Origin: Corticium candelabrum
Taxonomy: Eukaryota; Porifera; Homoscleromorpha; Homosclerophorida; Plakinidae
Assembly (NCBI RefSeq): GCF_963422355.1
Contig: NC_085101.1
Coordinates: 186,501 to 250,500 of the forward strand
Reading direction: 5' to 3'
Length of the DNA stretch: 64,000 nt
Numbering within the stretch: the first letter of the stretch is position 1; every line of letters begins with the position of its first letter. The position numbers were made by a program, and so were the translations under genes. The notes under the pieces were generated by a model. That model searched no databases. It saw only the letters and a program-made list of their open reading frames with translations, and was not told the origin of the DNA. Positions 24,645 through 38,388 of this stretch are shown piece by piece.

Positions 24645-27489
24645 GTACGTACAGTCTACGGAACATGGCATTCTTTTATCTTTCAAAAGTTCACGTATAT
24701 TTGGCACGGCCGCCCGAACACACGACACGTTGTTTCTCCAAGTCCCGAACCGTCATGAACACGACCATGTGCGTCAAGTGGTTGCTCCAGCAAGATTCGA
24801 CAACGAGGTCCCATTCAGGGGGCGGGATGTTGGCCAAATGTACACCGCTAACGGGAAGAACCTGTAGGGTGTCTCAGACGTAGCTCACGCTGTCCACAAC
24901 AACAAACCTGGTTTAACCAGGACAAAAAGACATCAAGATTGGAAGAAGGGAGCTCTGGAAGAAGTAAATCATGATACTAGGGTAATCCGGGGTAATTTCG
25001 GATGACTTGGACTTCCCCGTACATTACTCGGTAACTGCGGCGCGTGCTGACTAGAAACTTATACCAGTGTGTTCTTCTTCGACTGCTCTACCATTGTGGA
25101 TGCGTTGTGGAGACAGAAAGCAGATAGCGGCGGCCTATTGTTTAGAGGGGGCGGGGTATTTCCGGATGCCACTGAAATCGCTAGAAAGACACGATTTACA
25201 GATGATTTGACTGCTGTTTTATATTTAGAACTTAAGGAGACCTTACATACAGTGGGTGATATGTTATTGACAGGGTTAACTACAGAAGTACAAAATTTTA
25301 GCTACACTTTTTGTGTGTGAGTAGCTCAGTAGGATTGGAAAGAAATGGTGCTATTTAAGAACTACAAGACTAACCTCTAATGATTCAGCACTATAGCTGT
25401 CCCTCTTGCTCTTGGGTTTGAACCATATCCAGTGACAAAGAGGAGAAAGCACAAAGTGCATTCAACAGAACAATGGATACTCAGAAGTGTTCAAGAGTAG
25501 TTCAATTTATAGGCATGCCAAGGACAGTATCTCTCTTCGGGAGAGCTGTCCTTTACTGTTAAGTAGTGGCCAGGAGATATGAACACTTAGCAGCAACAGA
25601 GGAAGGTACCTATCTTGTGGTCGTGCACGTATTTGTTTAATTAAAGTCTCACTAAGAAGCAAATTGTACCTTAGAGCCATAAGGAGTAATGTGCAGACCC
25701 ATAAGAGGCCACAAACAGCTGCAAGAATAACCTTAGGAGCTAGGGAGAACCACTACATAATCTTGTAGTCAGCAGACAAGACAACAGGTCTGTATATTCT
25801 CAATTGTAGAAGACGGCAACAATTCTAATTGTATGTTAACAGTGGCAGTGCCTTGCTGACAGTTCAGTATTTTCTATTTTCTTCCACAGCCCTGCGTAAG
25901 AAAGTTATGGACAAGTTTCTATTCTTTGGAGGCACCACACCCCAGCAGGTAGTCTCCCGTAGTGATCTACGCAGAGTAAAGCATGTCCTACTAATTCTGC
26001 TGTCAACCTAGGAATCTTCACAGTGATTGCCCTTTGTGCAGCTTCAATTGTGTGCTGTGACCATGAGCCAATTCAGGAAGGATCTGCTGCCTGCCACAGA
26101 ACATTTCTAAGCAACAGTGTTATTGACATTTGATCAAAGTACTTACCAGCAGTGTCAACGTCAAACAGTATATAAACACAAGAGACGGTCAGGTCAATAC
26201 ACACAACCTTTGAATAAATACAGTAACAAATACAGTAACCGCCGCTGTAGTGTTTACAGTGTGTCAAACAGACCAAGCAGCCACTGAAGACGACTCGGAG
26301 TACACACGATTCGCAATTGCCAGCGTTCCCACGTGCAACAATGGCACAGAATGCAGCTGGTAAACCTTAGCACTAACTTGTGCATGCCCCGCCTACAACA
26401 ATTGGCATGCAACGCGAAATGCAGATATTGCTAAGTACTCTATACACTACCAGAGGACGAGGATTCTAAAAGACTAGCGGCAAACAAAAGATTTACATCT
26501 GAACAGCACTAAGAGAGCCCTAACTAGTCTTCTGACCCTTGGACAAAATGCAGGGGAGGCTTAAAAGTTGGGCTCCCACACCGTAACGCGTTGACAAGCC
26601 TCAATAAATTATCCCACAAGTACCTGAAATCACCACCAAGCACCTTACAACGCCACGACGGCATGCTATAATGCCTACCAAATTCAAAAAAATGTGAATA
26701 CCTTGAAAACGATGAATCACCGGGCAATAACGACGACTTGAAAACCACAAACTTCCGGTCGCTAAGCGCCATGTTCCTCATCCTATTCTGTGCACTAAAA
26801 GAGAAGAGTCGAGCTCGAACTCCTTCAAACAGTCGACAAAGGTATATGCTACCGTAGGGTGATCAACATTGGGTTGCTGGCCGGGGCCTTTCCGTGGACA
26901 AAATTGACAAAGGAAGGCGCTACGGTCGCCACAGCGACAAATCACCCCAACTTTCGCCGTCTTTCCACGAAGTCAAGCAGTCTGACACACGCCCTACATT
27001 GTCAAATCGACGCCTCTAGACTTCCTTCACTACCAACGACAGCAACTGGTGAAGGAAGGCTCTACTGAGACTGTTCATCACCCGTGAAGTAGGGACTTCG
27101 CCAGGTCCTGTTATACGGGACTTGGCATTAGAGAAGGATACGGCTTATCCGGGTCTTCATTTGGAACATAACGCGAGAGGTAGTTCCGTAGACTGGTACA
27201 GGTGCAGAAACATGGTACAAAAAACGTGCTGATGTGATTAGCAGAAACCGCGCCTAGTTCAATTGAATCAACGTATCAGCACGCGTTGGAATGCACCCCT
27301 ACGCCGTCCATTGGACTCCCTACCGCGTACACTGCTACTCGTTCTTTCTATTTTCTTTTTCTGATGTACAGTACTCAAATTATTTGAGAGAACGAATGAG
27401 CGTTCAATTTCTGTTAGTTCAAATCTGGCCATCAGTTCATATATATACAAATACATCCGCTTTCTCGTCGGCAAAGCAATTTCTAATAA
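24645..27489. other. Unassigned interior of element 3
   Basis: No recognised gene. Possible exons: 25891-25949 on the plus strand (acceptor, then LRKKVMDKFLFFGGTTPQQ, then GTAGTC), and a minus-strand frame at 26771-26720 starting MALSDRKFVVFKSS with a following donor-like site. Neither can be assigned to a family. Confidence 0.3.
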
Positions 27490-27890
27490 ACTGCACCTAA
27501 AAATTTACAAATTTGAAATAACAAAATTTTAAATTTTGATTATTCAAAAAATTAAAATTTGAAAATTTAATGCAAATTTATAAAAATTGGTAACGTTAAA
27601 TTAAAAATTTAAAATTTCAATACAAAAAATTGAGAAATTGAATTTCAAAAATTTTAAATTTAAAAATTTAAAATTTTGAAATTTGAAATGGCCGAAAGAC
27701 CCACTGACCCACATAGGTGCCTAAAATCAAACTTTAAAAGATAAATCTAAGGATCACAAGAATCAAACATCAAAAGATGAAAGCATTTTACAAAAAATAA
27801 GGAAAATTAAAAATTAAAACTTAAAAATTTAAAAATTTAACTAAAAATTGAAACTTGAAAAATGAAAACATGAAAATTGAAATGGCCGGA
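27490..27890. repeat. AAATTT-rich low-complexity tract with a repeated GGCCG motif
   Basis: Simple A/T sequence built from aaattt, aaaatt and attgaaa. The motif aaatggccg...ccactgaccc occurs at 27687-27712 and again at 27879-27910, suggesting a diverged tandem duplication of about 190 bp. Confidence 0.7.
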
Positions 27891-28135
27891 CCATCCACTG
27901 ACCGACCCAGACTGCTCCTGCAAAGAAGAAACGACTGTCCGACGAAGGGGCGTTACCTCGACTCAATGAGCGTACGCTATCTCTCTTGGAGAGTAGCAAA
28001 TGGAGACAGTGATAGTGTTGTTGTGTTAGCTACCTGTAAACCTATCTCAGGTGCGAAGTTGCAGAATTGCCTTTGCGTTTTCATGGGGGAGGTCGTGTCC
28101 GGTGAACGATGGTGGTGTCCGATGAACGGGGTCGC

Positions 28136-28256
28136 AGAGAAGGATTAGCCTCGGCCTCCCAGACCCGTGTAGCGCCGATACAAAATCGTCCTCCGATTTT
28201 GTATCGATTTTGTATCGTCGCTACACGGGTCTAGGAGGCCGAGGTTAGAGAAGGAT
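28136..28256. mobile_element. 101-bp hairpin MITE with a 10-bp target duplication
   Basis: 28146-28246 is a near-perfect palindrome: its first half ends agacccgtgtagcg and its second half begins cgctacacgggtct, around a core repeating cgattttgtatcg. It is flanked by agagaaggat at 28136-28145 and 28247-28256. The left arm of element 3 (about 22183) has the same sequence without the insert, which gives an empty site. A 9-11 bp duplication points to Mutator-like mobilisation. Confidence 0.85.
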
Positions 28257-28741
28257 CACGTTTACCGTCCTAGCATAACCGTTTCAAGCCTTTGGAAGTC
28301 CCGCGTCTGGAATCACAGTCTTTACTAATCCTTCTTACTGTGGGCTTTAAGAAACCTCAGTCTTACTTCGTTTACTTCTTGCACGGCTGTCTGATGATTG
28401 ATGGTGTCCGATAACAGGGCGTCGCTCTACCACTGTCGTTACAACAGAATTGAGTGCATACCTAGACTGTACATTTCAATTGTCTTGATCAAGATCGCAA
28501 AACGACGACCACCTATACCAGGCCTATAGACGTAATCTAAACTACTAGGAAGTTTGCATGTTTACTTCCATGACAGCTAGGGTTTCAACAAATACGTATT
28601 GTCTAGCTAGGACTCGGCGTTTCAGTAGACGGTCTGAAAACTCCGTTGGACGTGTTACTCACGAACGCGAGGCGCCTACGGATACCGTACAACTAGTTAT
28701 TCAATTATAACGTGACATCCTAGAGAGGTTGATACTAACGC

Positions 28742-28945
28742 TCCCGTGCCAGACAAAGCAAGGAATTCCATGGAATTTCCATGGAAATTTTATGGCAAAA
28801 TTTCCATGGAAGCATGATATTTTTACCATGGTTACCCTAAAAGCAGGGGAGAAATTTTCTATGGTAATCAGGGTTATTATTTCTGTGCAAGTATGGTACA
28901 TTTCCATGGAATTATTTCTTGCTTCCATGGATCCATGGAAATAAC
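28742..28945. repeat. Left subterminal CCATGG repeats
   Basis: Seven CCATGG palindromes within about 200 bp, several embedded in attCCATGGaaat; candidate transposase-binding repeats of the surrounding element. Confidence 0.7.
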
Positions 28946-29615
28946 GGTGGTGCTAAAACTAGGGGCAGTATAGCTGTTCATATGGATCAGACATTTGTAC
29001 ACACGCGGGAACTCTATTTGGCACAAGAAATGGTGATTGGAAATCTCTGTATTGCACAATTAACATCTCAACATACTCTTCTAGCTATATTACGCATTCA
29101 TGCAATGTCATTGGTTGCCTTGTACTCTCAAATACTTCATTTTGTCTCCCAGGATTTGGTTGATCTTTCCACTGGAAATGTCATGGTACTTCTTGATCAT
29201 GACTAGGCACACAAACCAAGATCAGCTTCTGGCATTTAGCCACATTGCACAATATAGCAACACAAACTTATTACATTGTATTTTTACTTTTTGTGACTCG
29301 ATTATTGAATGCTACCATGAGCATGCGGTATACAGTGCACAGGTAGTCTCTATCAACTGACTTGCTATTGTAATTTTAATTAAGACGTAGTGTACTTGTA
29401 CGCGTGTTAATAATCTTGCTGAGACTAGACTTTCTTTTTGCTTGCATATAATGACTTTAAAACAAATTATATTATTATGAGAGCATGGAACTTATAGTCA
29501 TTAAGCGATGATACTATTATATGGAGTGTTGCTTCAATTGTACGTACACATGTTGACTATTCTAGCTGCGTGAATTCCAGACTGAAAACTTACAAGCAAT
29601 TTAGTTCGCTATAAA
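28946..29615. other. Interval between the left subterminal repeats and element 2
   Basis: I expected the remaining exon(s) of the BEN-domain gene on the minus strand here and could not find them. No other gene recognised. Confidence 0.4.
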
Positions 29616-29890
29616 CAGGGGCGTAGGAAGTAAATGAAAACCGGTCCGGCCTAGCGCGCGCTAGTGGGCTGGACAATGTAGCGCACGCTAGTAGATGGGC
29701 GGGACAACTTTAATTAACGAGAACTATAATGACAGCCATGTCTAATTCTAAAACTGATACTTATTGCTGCTCATAACCTTAATCGAACTTTCCAAAAATG
29801 AGCAGAAATATATTACTTATTTAATCGGCTATACCCTTAAAACGGAAGTTGATGCCATTGAGCGTCTGGCGAAAGTGCATATTTCAAAAA

Positions 29891-30657
29891 CCGGTCCGGC
29901 CATGGCCGGACCGGGCGAATTTTTTTTTTGGACACCCTTTCGACTTAGCCGCTGGAGCGAACAGTGCGCTGGTAGTACGAGGCTAGCGGCGCGGCCTTTG
30001 ATTCTTGGTAGTCAATGGACATGTTACAACCGTGATTTTGACATAAACGAAGTGCTGCGTTTTTGCGCATCTCTCGAACAGTAACCTGCACCGTTTATTC
30101 AAAGGGAGCCCCAGTTTTGAACATCGTCTGCTGAACGTTGTTTTCTCTGTGCAAATCGACTTCAAATAGATTGGACGGCAGGTAAAGTGATTTCTAAATT
30201 ACTATGAATTGCGATTAAACATTTTTTATTATTTCTAAAGTCTTTTTTGGGTGCATATAGCTATGCACGTTGCCTCGATTGAATTGTACGGCAATATTTA
30301 CGCTGTTACATACACTGCATACATCAAATTGTGTACTATTTATGGCAAATCTATTTTCTGTGTGCAATCATATAATATGCAATTAATAATACAATTATAT
30401 AATACAAACTACTACTACCACAAATTTACTAACACATAAACATTATCTAGTTGAAATGACAGCATTGATATATTTTAAGCATTACTTAGTTGGCATAAAC
30501 ACGTACGTAAAATAATGTATAGACGTTTCAATAATCATGACAAATCAGATGTTGGATATATATGCCTTTTACGAACTGACATTATATTTGAAATACATAT
30601 CATGCCATTGGTTGTTATATAATTGGTGACATGAATGACAGTTGTATATGTAATTAG

Positions 30658-30733
<76 letters not shown>

Positions 30734-31006
30734 ATTGTGTGTGTTAATTGTGTGTGCATACTTTACCTACTTGAAGTACGAGCAACATAACTAGAACATA
30801 ATCAATATTTGGTAAAGATCAAATGGTTGAAATGAAGACGAAGATCAATACTTAGTTTATGCAGCAAATGTTAGGCAAACTCAACTTTGACATACTAGAA
30901 TTATTAGTTTGTAGATGGTCATATTGTATTATATGATCTACACAGCTGATCAACTGAAACTCTTTTTTAGTTAATCTAGATTATTTAGTTATGTGGTGTT
31001 TATTGT
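29891..31006 (+). repeat. Left terminal inverted repeat of element 2
   Basis: Reverse complement of 37126-38278. It opens with the 20-bp palindrome ggtccggccatggccggacc (29893-29912) and includes a (TG)n tract of about 72 bp at 30660-30731. The arms differ mainly in microsatellite length. Confidence 0.9.
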
Positions 31007-31749
31007 TGCTGTCGACGATGTGACAGTGGAAATAATTTAATTGGAAAATTATTGCTCCGGCTAGTCTTTTACAAACATTGATTTATTAAGTGCCTATCTG
31101 TTTGTATCAATATGCATGCAAGTGTTTTGACTTTATGTGTTGACTTATTTTTGCAGTGACACTATTAGTTAATTTTCGTTATCATGCAACAACAGTTTGT
31201 AGATGTTATAGATACTAAGAAATAAGTTGAACAATTAATTGAACAGAGTTGTTTGATTATCTGTTTTTGTTTTTGTTTGTCTGACCATCTATTTATATCT
31301 GTTTGTTTGTCTTCTTGTTTGTTTGTTTGTCTGTTTATCTATTTGTTATTACATATGTTCTTATTGATTGGTTCTATAGTTTATATGTATAGGCTAAATA
31401 ATATGATCTAAACTAATTAGTTAGCTTTATAAATTATTGTATCTTGGGGCAATTCCTGGGTAGTTCTGTATGTTTGTTCTTTTTGGATCAAGGACGTACC
31501 TTGGGGTATTTTGCTGCAGCAATGGATTTCAGTATACTTTGACACATAATTTATGTCATCAAGACTCATGTCACAAACAATTGGTTATTCATAATACATA
31601 GTAACAAGAGGTGTGATCAACTATGCAGTTTACATTGTGCAAGTTAGTGGTCCAAGTAAGTACTGAATATTTCTTTTGCATGTCTTCATAACTGTGCTTA
31701 ATTAATTAACATAATATTATACTGGCAGGTTGAGAGAGTAGTGAACAGT
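31007..31749. other. 3' untranslated and spacer part of element 2
   Basis: AT-rich sequence with TGTT/TGTC simple repeats at 31263-31340. No open frame of interest. Confidence 0.5.
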
Positions 31750-34700
31750 CTACCATCTTCCTGCATTTTGTTGACCTTTGGAGATACTGTCTTTCAAAGA
31801 GTGAGGTCTTTTAATTGAGTTGTTTTTTAGTTGAACTGGTATAAAATACCTGTCATCTTTTTCAGTCTCTTTTTGATTTTTAGTGACAGCTGCAGGGGCT
31901 CGTCCAGGAGCTGCTGCTGCTTTCCCTCTGTGTATTGATTTTCTTCTTCCAGCTGATTTGGCTTGAATAGGGATCCTCCTACCTCGCCGCAAAACTCCGT
32001 AATTCTTTCGGGTGACACTGCCCCCAAAGCACCAACCGAATTTATGGAAAGCTGTAATCAGATGAGAATTTGTGGATTTGGTGGATAGTTTATTGTATGT
32101 TGTAGTAAACTTTTCTATGCTTTGCTGGAACATAACATCAGCCCTCAGTTGCTTTTTAATATCTTCGGATATTAAGTCAACTACCTTACAGAGTTGGTCT
32201 TGTTGCTGTGTTTCTTGTTTTAGAGAGACAGTGGTATCAGAATCATGCTCTTTGTTGCACTGCTTTGTGTCATCATCTACACACCATTGTGGCTGTAGAT
32301 ATTCTGATTGCGCATACCAGCCAGTTGAAATGTAGTGCTGCTGCTGCTGCTTCTCCTGCTGCTGTGTTGGTGATGGTGGTGGCTCGCATGATTTCTTTGT
32401 TGTGTCAACTGGCTTACTGATTAGCGTATAGAAGGACAAATCTTGTACACATTCCTTGCCATATGCAATGTATGCCAACTTCCATTTGTCTTCAGGGTTG
32501 AGAGCAGGAATGCAGTTTACTGTTGTGCACCCAAAGTGCAACACAACTGCTGCTTGGTGACTACACGGTGATCCATCTTGACCTCTTGGGCACGTGCAAA
32601 CTCCTATTTTCATGTCAGTGTAATAAGCAACTCCTCTTTCAGTCTTGCTTGGCACCAAAAAGCTTTCTTTTGCGATCTGCTTTATGGTTACTTTAGCATA
32701 TGCTTTAGCATTTACGCCTTGATACCGAAGTGAAATATAGCGGTCAACTCGACTGTGGGCTACACTGAGCAGTTTACCCTGGTAATACCGTTCCATTATT
32801 TCAGTTATGAAATAGAATATCTGTACCAAGTTGTATGCTTTCACTCGACTGAAAATGAGCTCTTTCAGGATCCTCATTCCAGCTTCTGCATAGTTGTTAG
32901 TATGATTTCCTCTAATAAGAATCGTTCTACGATAGCAGTGCGCCCATTCTCTTCGTCTAGCCCACAGTGACTGCATGTGACTATAAAACTTAGGACATTT
33001 CTTTACTTCAGGGCTTTGAAGGAAACTGTTGTAGTGTTTCTGTAGCTCAGTTTCTGTATTAGTGTAAACTAATTTCTTGACTTTTTCAATAAGGATGGTA
33101 CGATCATTTTTAAAAATTTGGTTTTTACTATCATATAGCCAGGTCCACCTGCGTTGAAGAAAATGAAATGTGCATAGAAGGAGATTTGCTGTTGGCCAGA
33201 AATTGTGAAGAGCTTCTCGCTCTGTATGGCTGTCATCGGTCATAACAATAGTGGGACCATGTTTCACTCCTTTGCCATTGAATGCCTCCTCAGGCAAAAC
33301 TTCTCCTAACAACTCCAGTCCACGATGTATGGTTGTCGCCTGCTCATCTGAAGTGACAATCACACCTAGAGGGATACCAGAAGTAGGTGTGCTAGTTGAC
33401 ATAATGAATACAGATGAATTATAGCGATCTAGTGAGGAAGTTGCATCAATAAACACCATTTCTCTGGCTTGTTTGATGTTGTTGTGGGCTCTGGACATAA
33501 GTGGTGTACAGATTGCTAGAACCATTGGCTGATGTTTCTGCTTTCTTTTACACAACTTGACTTTTTTTCTTGGTGGTGGTGAGATATCGTCATCACTGTT
33601 AGAAGATGTGCCACTTTTTGCTTTGTTCAAGCATGGATTTTCATAGACCTGAAGTTTGGCTGTTCCACCTTGTTGTTGGTTGTTTTTATTGTAGATATCA
33701 ATTTCAGTTTGAAGCTGAAAAAACATGTCTGGCCCATTCTCTTCACCCATTTCCTTCTTTCTCCATTGCTCATGCAATCTGCTGTAGTCCTGTACTGATG
33801 GATTTATGGCCCTGTCTGCTAGTACACGTTGAACATCTTGCTCGTTTTCAGCACAGGAAATCATCAGGTTGGTTTCATGAGCGTGCCGAGCTGATGCTGC
33901 ACTATGCCCCTTAGAGAAAAGAGTGAAAATTTCCTGCTTTGTGGCATCATCTACAGATCGAAAACTCAATGCATGCGCTGAGTGTATAGGATGGTTGTGA
34001 ATAAAATTCAACTTCAAGATTGTCATGTGTGACAGGACGTTTTTATCTGCTGTACAAACTTGCTTCTTGGTAGGTTTCATGATGGTTAAAGTCAACTTTG
34101 AAGGACATTCTGTTTTTTTGCTTCTCATTCCTGCAATGAGAGATCTTCTCTGTCCTTTTCTCTCAACTCGAAGATGTGCCTGTTTTTGCTTGTGACTTAA
34201 TGATTTTCTGTGATGCTGACAATGCATGTGGAATTTTGCCACAAGGCGTTTGAAAGCAATTTTCTTTGTTCTTGTTGTTCTGTATGTGCACTTGCTGTGA
34301 CACATGAATTGTTTTAGCCATTGCTCTGCATCGGCTTTAGTTGCTAAATTAATTCGTAGAGTGGCAGAAAACTGGGGACTATCAAGACAGTGTTGCTCAG
34401 ATACTTTGAATTCATCTATCACATATGTGTATTTATTGGATTGTGGTACAACAGCTCTCAATTGTTCTGGGCAATCATTTCTGTTTAGGACAGAATAGCA
34501 ATTTCTATTGCCGGAGGAGACTCTTTCCACAGTGTTGTTTTCAAAATCCGAATCTGAATCTGTGCTTAGATTTGACTGGCAGGTTGGAATGAGCGATTGT
34601 TTGATTGTGGGTTGACATTCATTGTTTTTGGACTCAGTTATGGGTGCCAAGTCAGTGCTGTTGGTTATTTCTACATGTGTTGATATGGATTCATTGGAGT

Positions 34701-35291
34701 CAGCTGCTGTCTTTGACTTGCACACGTCTGTTAGTTCTGACTGAATCCGACAACGAATCTGGGGAATGTCAGCCTGTAGTAACAAAGCCAATAAAGTACG
34801 AGTACTTACTAACTGTACAAACTGTTCTAGATATATCATTCAGGTTTTCTAAGTGGTTCTATAAATAGAATGTTTGAGTTTCTTAGTATCAGTAGTAAGC
34901 TGTTGAATGTTCATTAATTAATTAATGGATATATAAATTAACAATCATGTACCTGACTGAAGTCCATGTCTCTTCTCTGAACCACGCAATAGGCATACTG
35001 AATAGATAAAATTAAATTGTGACTAGTTTAGAACAAGTCAGACCAAGTAGCTTGTAATACCTGGAGAAGAAACACCCCACAGTCATTACCGTTCTGCTGT
35101 TGAGGTATTTCCTGTATTAGCGTAAGTCATAAAGAAAGTATGAATAACAGAATAATGTCTTTGTGTATATTGCATTTATTTATAGATTACAATGGTAATC
35201 ATGCTACATAACAACACTAACTAATGTCAGTTGTTTGCACACCATGGTCTTTGAACTGTTTATTGGATTTAATGATGAACACACACATACG

Positions 35292-35331
<40 letters not shown>

Positions 35332-36470
35332 TTCACAATACACTAACTGCATTCACGACATTGCATCTCAAAGGAGGACTCTTTGTTGGCCAGAACTTGT
35401 CTAACAGTTTCAAGGCCACTATTAAGTTAAAAGTTGACCTGTTATATACAATGTATACCTATATTTGCAGCTAGTAAGAGCCAATGATAGTGGGCAGATA
35501 TTATCTTTGTGTTGAGATTGAGTAACTGTAAGAGGTTTTTCATTACGATTTGATTAGAAGTGAGCATTAATTAGTTGAGGGTAATAAGTCATTAATTGTC
35601 TTATATGGCTAGCTGCATGTGACCTATTCGAACATGCACTCTTTAAATGTTCGGGTTTATATAGTAGTGAATATAATAGATCTTACACTGGCGTTGATAG
35701 TCTTCCACTCTGTCCAGTCAATCTGTATTGTACGTCTCAACATACTTTGTCGTGACAAATACTGCCTGCAATTGTTCAAAATTAAGATAACAATTATGAT
35801 CTAACAGTTAGTGATTATGTTGTGAATGTGTTTACTTACTTCATCTGACTGAAACTGTCTGTAGCATCATACAATCCTCTAATTGAATCATAATAAGTCA
35901 TAGTCTTTTCTCTATTATTTACTACCTGTATACAAAAGTTGATTTAGGGTATAAATAATGGTTTAAGCGGGTGAGTGGGCCACACCAGAAGTGTCCAGTG
36001 GATGTTGCCTTCATTGATAGGTACTATTAGCAACTCGACCTCAAAAATATCTGCCTACATTTTGAAGATTTGCAGGTAAAAATGCATTCATGTATTTCAA
36101 TTGCAGCTTTCTTCACCTTTTTGTACCAGCTGTCAACAGACTTGATGCCTTTATTTCTAATTGTGGTAAAGAAGTGAGTGCTCAAGACCTCGAAGTTCTT
36201 CAGATTTCGATTCTGCACCAGGCAAACGATCCAGCACATGTCAGAAATAGAAAAATCTAGATAAAGCTAAACTACTTTTTGTAAATCTTTTCCAGAGTGG
36301 CTCTTCAAGAAACACAGATAAGCTTCAATGACCTACACCATTTCAATTTTAGTATTTTTGTACATTTGAGAATTTGTACACATTGGCGTCAGACTTACAC
36401 TATCATTTAGCCAATTATCGTCATTCAACAGCTGGAGATCTCGGCTATTTAAGGTACCGTGGTGTTCCAT
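31750..36470 (-). CDS. Ulp1/C48 protease fused to a MULE-type DDE transposase with SWIM finger
   Basis: Eight exons on the minus strand: 36470-36401, 36256-36117, 36054-35986, 35925-35840, 35765-35687, 35111-35061, 34997-34953 and 34773-31750. All have GT-AG introns and phases join to 1187 codons. The exon 1 donor could also be 36399. Residues 1-195 form a Ulp1-type cysteine protease: WLND entry motif, STHFF, SVDSWYKK, VPINEGNIHWTL (His89), YYDSIRG (Asp106), PQQQNGNDCGVFLLQ (Cys159), then the closing DIPQIRCRIQSEL. After an acidic linker comes the transposase: HNHP, FIDATSSLD (Asp623), VMTDDSHTE (Asp693), LLLCTFHF (C714xxH717), NYAEAG (Glu810), the SWIM finger CTCPRGQDGSPCSH (906-919), a polyQ stretch and a basic tail. 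Ulp1 enzymes cleave SUMO or related modifiers; its partner here is unknown. No lesion found, so it may be active. The first 22 residues of the long exon 8 frame (34839-34774) are intron. Confidence 0.85.
35281..35328. repeat. (CA)n with a GCGC core, intronic
   Basis: acacacatacgcgcgcgc followed by (AC)n, in the intron between exons 5 and 6 of the fusion gene. Confidence 0.9.
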
Positions 36471-37125
36471 GTTACACGGAGACAAGCAGGTTGTTTTGAC
36501 ACCTCCACGGAAGCCCGCCAAAATGCTTATGCCACGCCCTCATGCCTCGTGATTTTGCACTACGCCGCAAGCGCACACTGCTAGATTTCAAATTCTGACG
36601 CAAAAAGAAACTGCAAGTGCACACTCTAGTTACAAAGATAGAGACTTAAGTAAATTAGAGATCTACAAAAATTAGCTGAATACACACTAGTCAATAAACA
36701 CTACAATAAACTCAGCCAGTCAACCTCCGTATTTATTGACATTCTATTAGAACATACATTGACATGTGCTATCCATTGTCCTCAAACAACTATAGCTGAA
36801 TTTATCTCCACCTATGTAAACAGTATGGGTGAAAATTCTTGTTGCTATTCCTGAGCTGCAAAATTAAAGGCCTCCTGCAGAATCAACATATAAGATCAAG
36901 CCATCTGCACCATTCTGTCAACAAACAATTACAGTAAAAGTCAAATAAATTGCGTATGGTTATATTATATAACGTGCAAACTATAACAGTTTACAAAATT
37001 TAATTTGATCAGCAGTATATATTGATATACAAAACAGATACACATTCCTTAAATTTGTTTCCATGTTTGTAGATATTAAGAACTCCACCCCAATACTCAC
37101 TGTCTCACAACAAACACCATAAACT
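36471..37125. promoter_or_regulatory. Probable promoter interval of the Ulp1-SWIM gene
   Basis: Lies between the ATG at 36470 (minus strand) and the right terminal repeat; GC-richer near 36480-36600. Transcription would start here or inside the terminal repeat. No precise core element was identified. Confidence 0.35.
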
Positions 37126-38278
<1,153 letters not shown>

Positions 38279-38388
38279 CTACGCCCCTGATAAAGGGTGT
38301 ACGTGCCATGCATGGAGTGTATATTATTCAAAAGTAGCTTTTTTGTAAACTGTGCTCATACTGCATGTCTATATAAGTAACTACTCAC

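Larger units (their letters stand above)
22008..28429. mobile_element. Element 3: long-TIR DNA element with a nested Merlin and a nested MITE
   Basis: 22008-22385 and 27942-28429 are reverse complements of each other from tagagcgacgccc at the outside to cgaggtaacgcc at the inside, apart from a 101-bp insertion in the right arm. Termini end in TA on both sides, so a TA target duplication is possible but cannot be told from sequence belonging to the repeat. The only recognisable coding content is an integrase-like exon near the left arm. If that exon belongs to the element, it would be Ginger-like; that is inference. Confidence 0.6.

Noticed and set aside
25318..25430. A tRNA-like A box and B box (agtagctcagtaggatt ... 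gggtttgaacc)
   Set aside because: No acceptor-stem or anticodon-stem pairing could be built, and the spacing is too long.
28919..29206. A 95-codon plus-strand frame as a gene or the missing BEN exon
   Set aside because: It begins in the CCATGG repeats, shows no recognised motif and is on the wrong strand for BEN.
30251..30439. Identical 62-codon frames at 30251-30439 (+) and 37729-37917 (-) as duplicated genes
   Set aside because: They are the same stretch of the element 2 terminal inverted repeat; identity at DNA level explains them.
32330..32370. CTG/CTC repeat as an independent microsatellite locus
   Set aside because: It is the polyglutamine-coding stretch of the fusion gene read on the opposite strand.
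34774..34839. The first 22 codons of the long element 2 frame as the protein N-terminus
   Set aside because: They precede a consensus acceptor (ttactacag) at 34774, and joining 34773 to the preceding Ulp1 exon gives the expected protease C-terminus.
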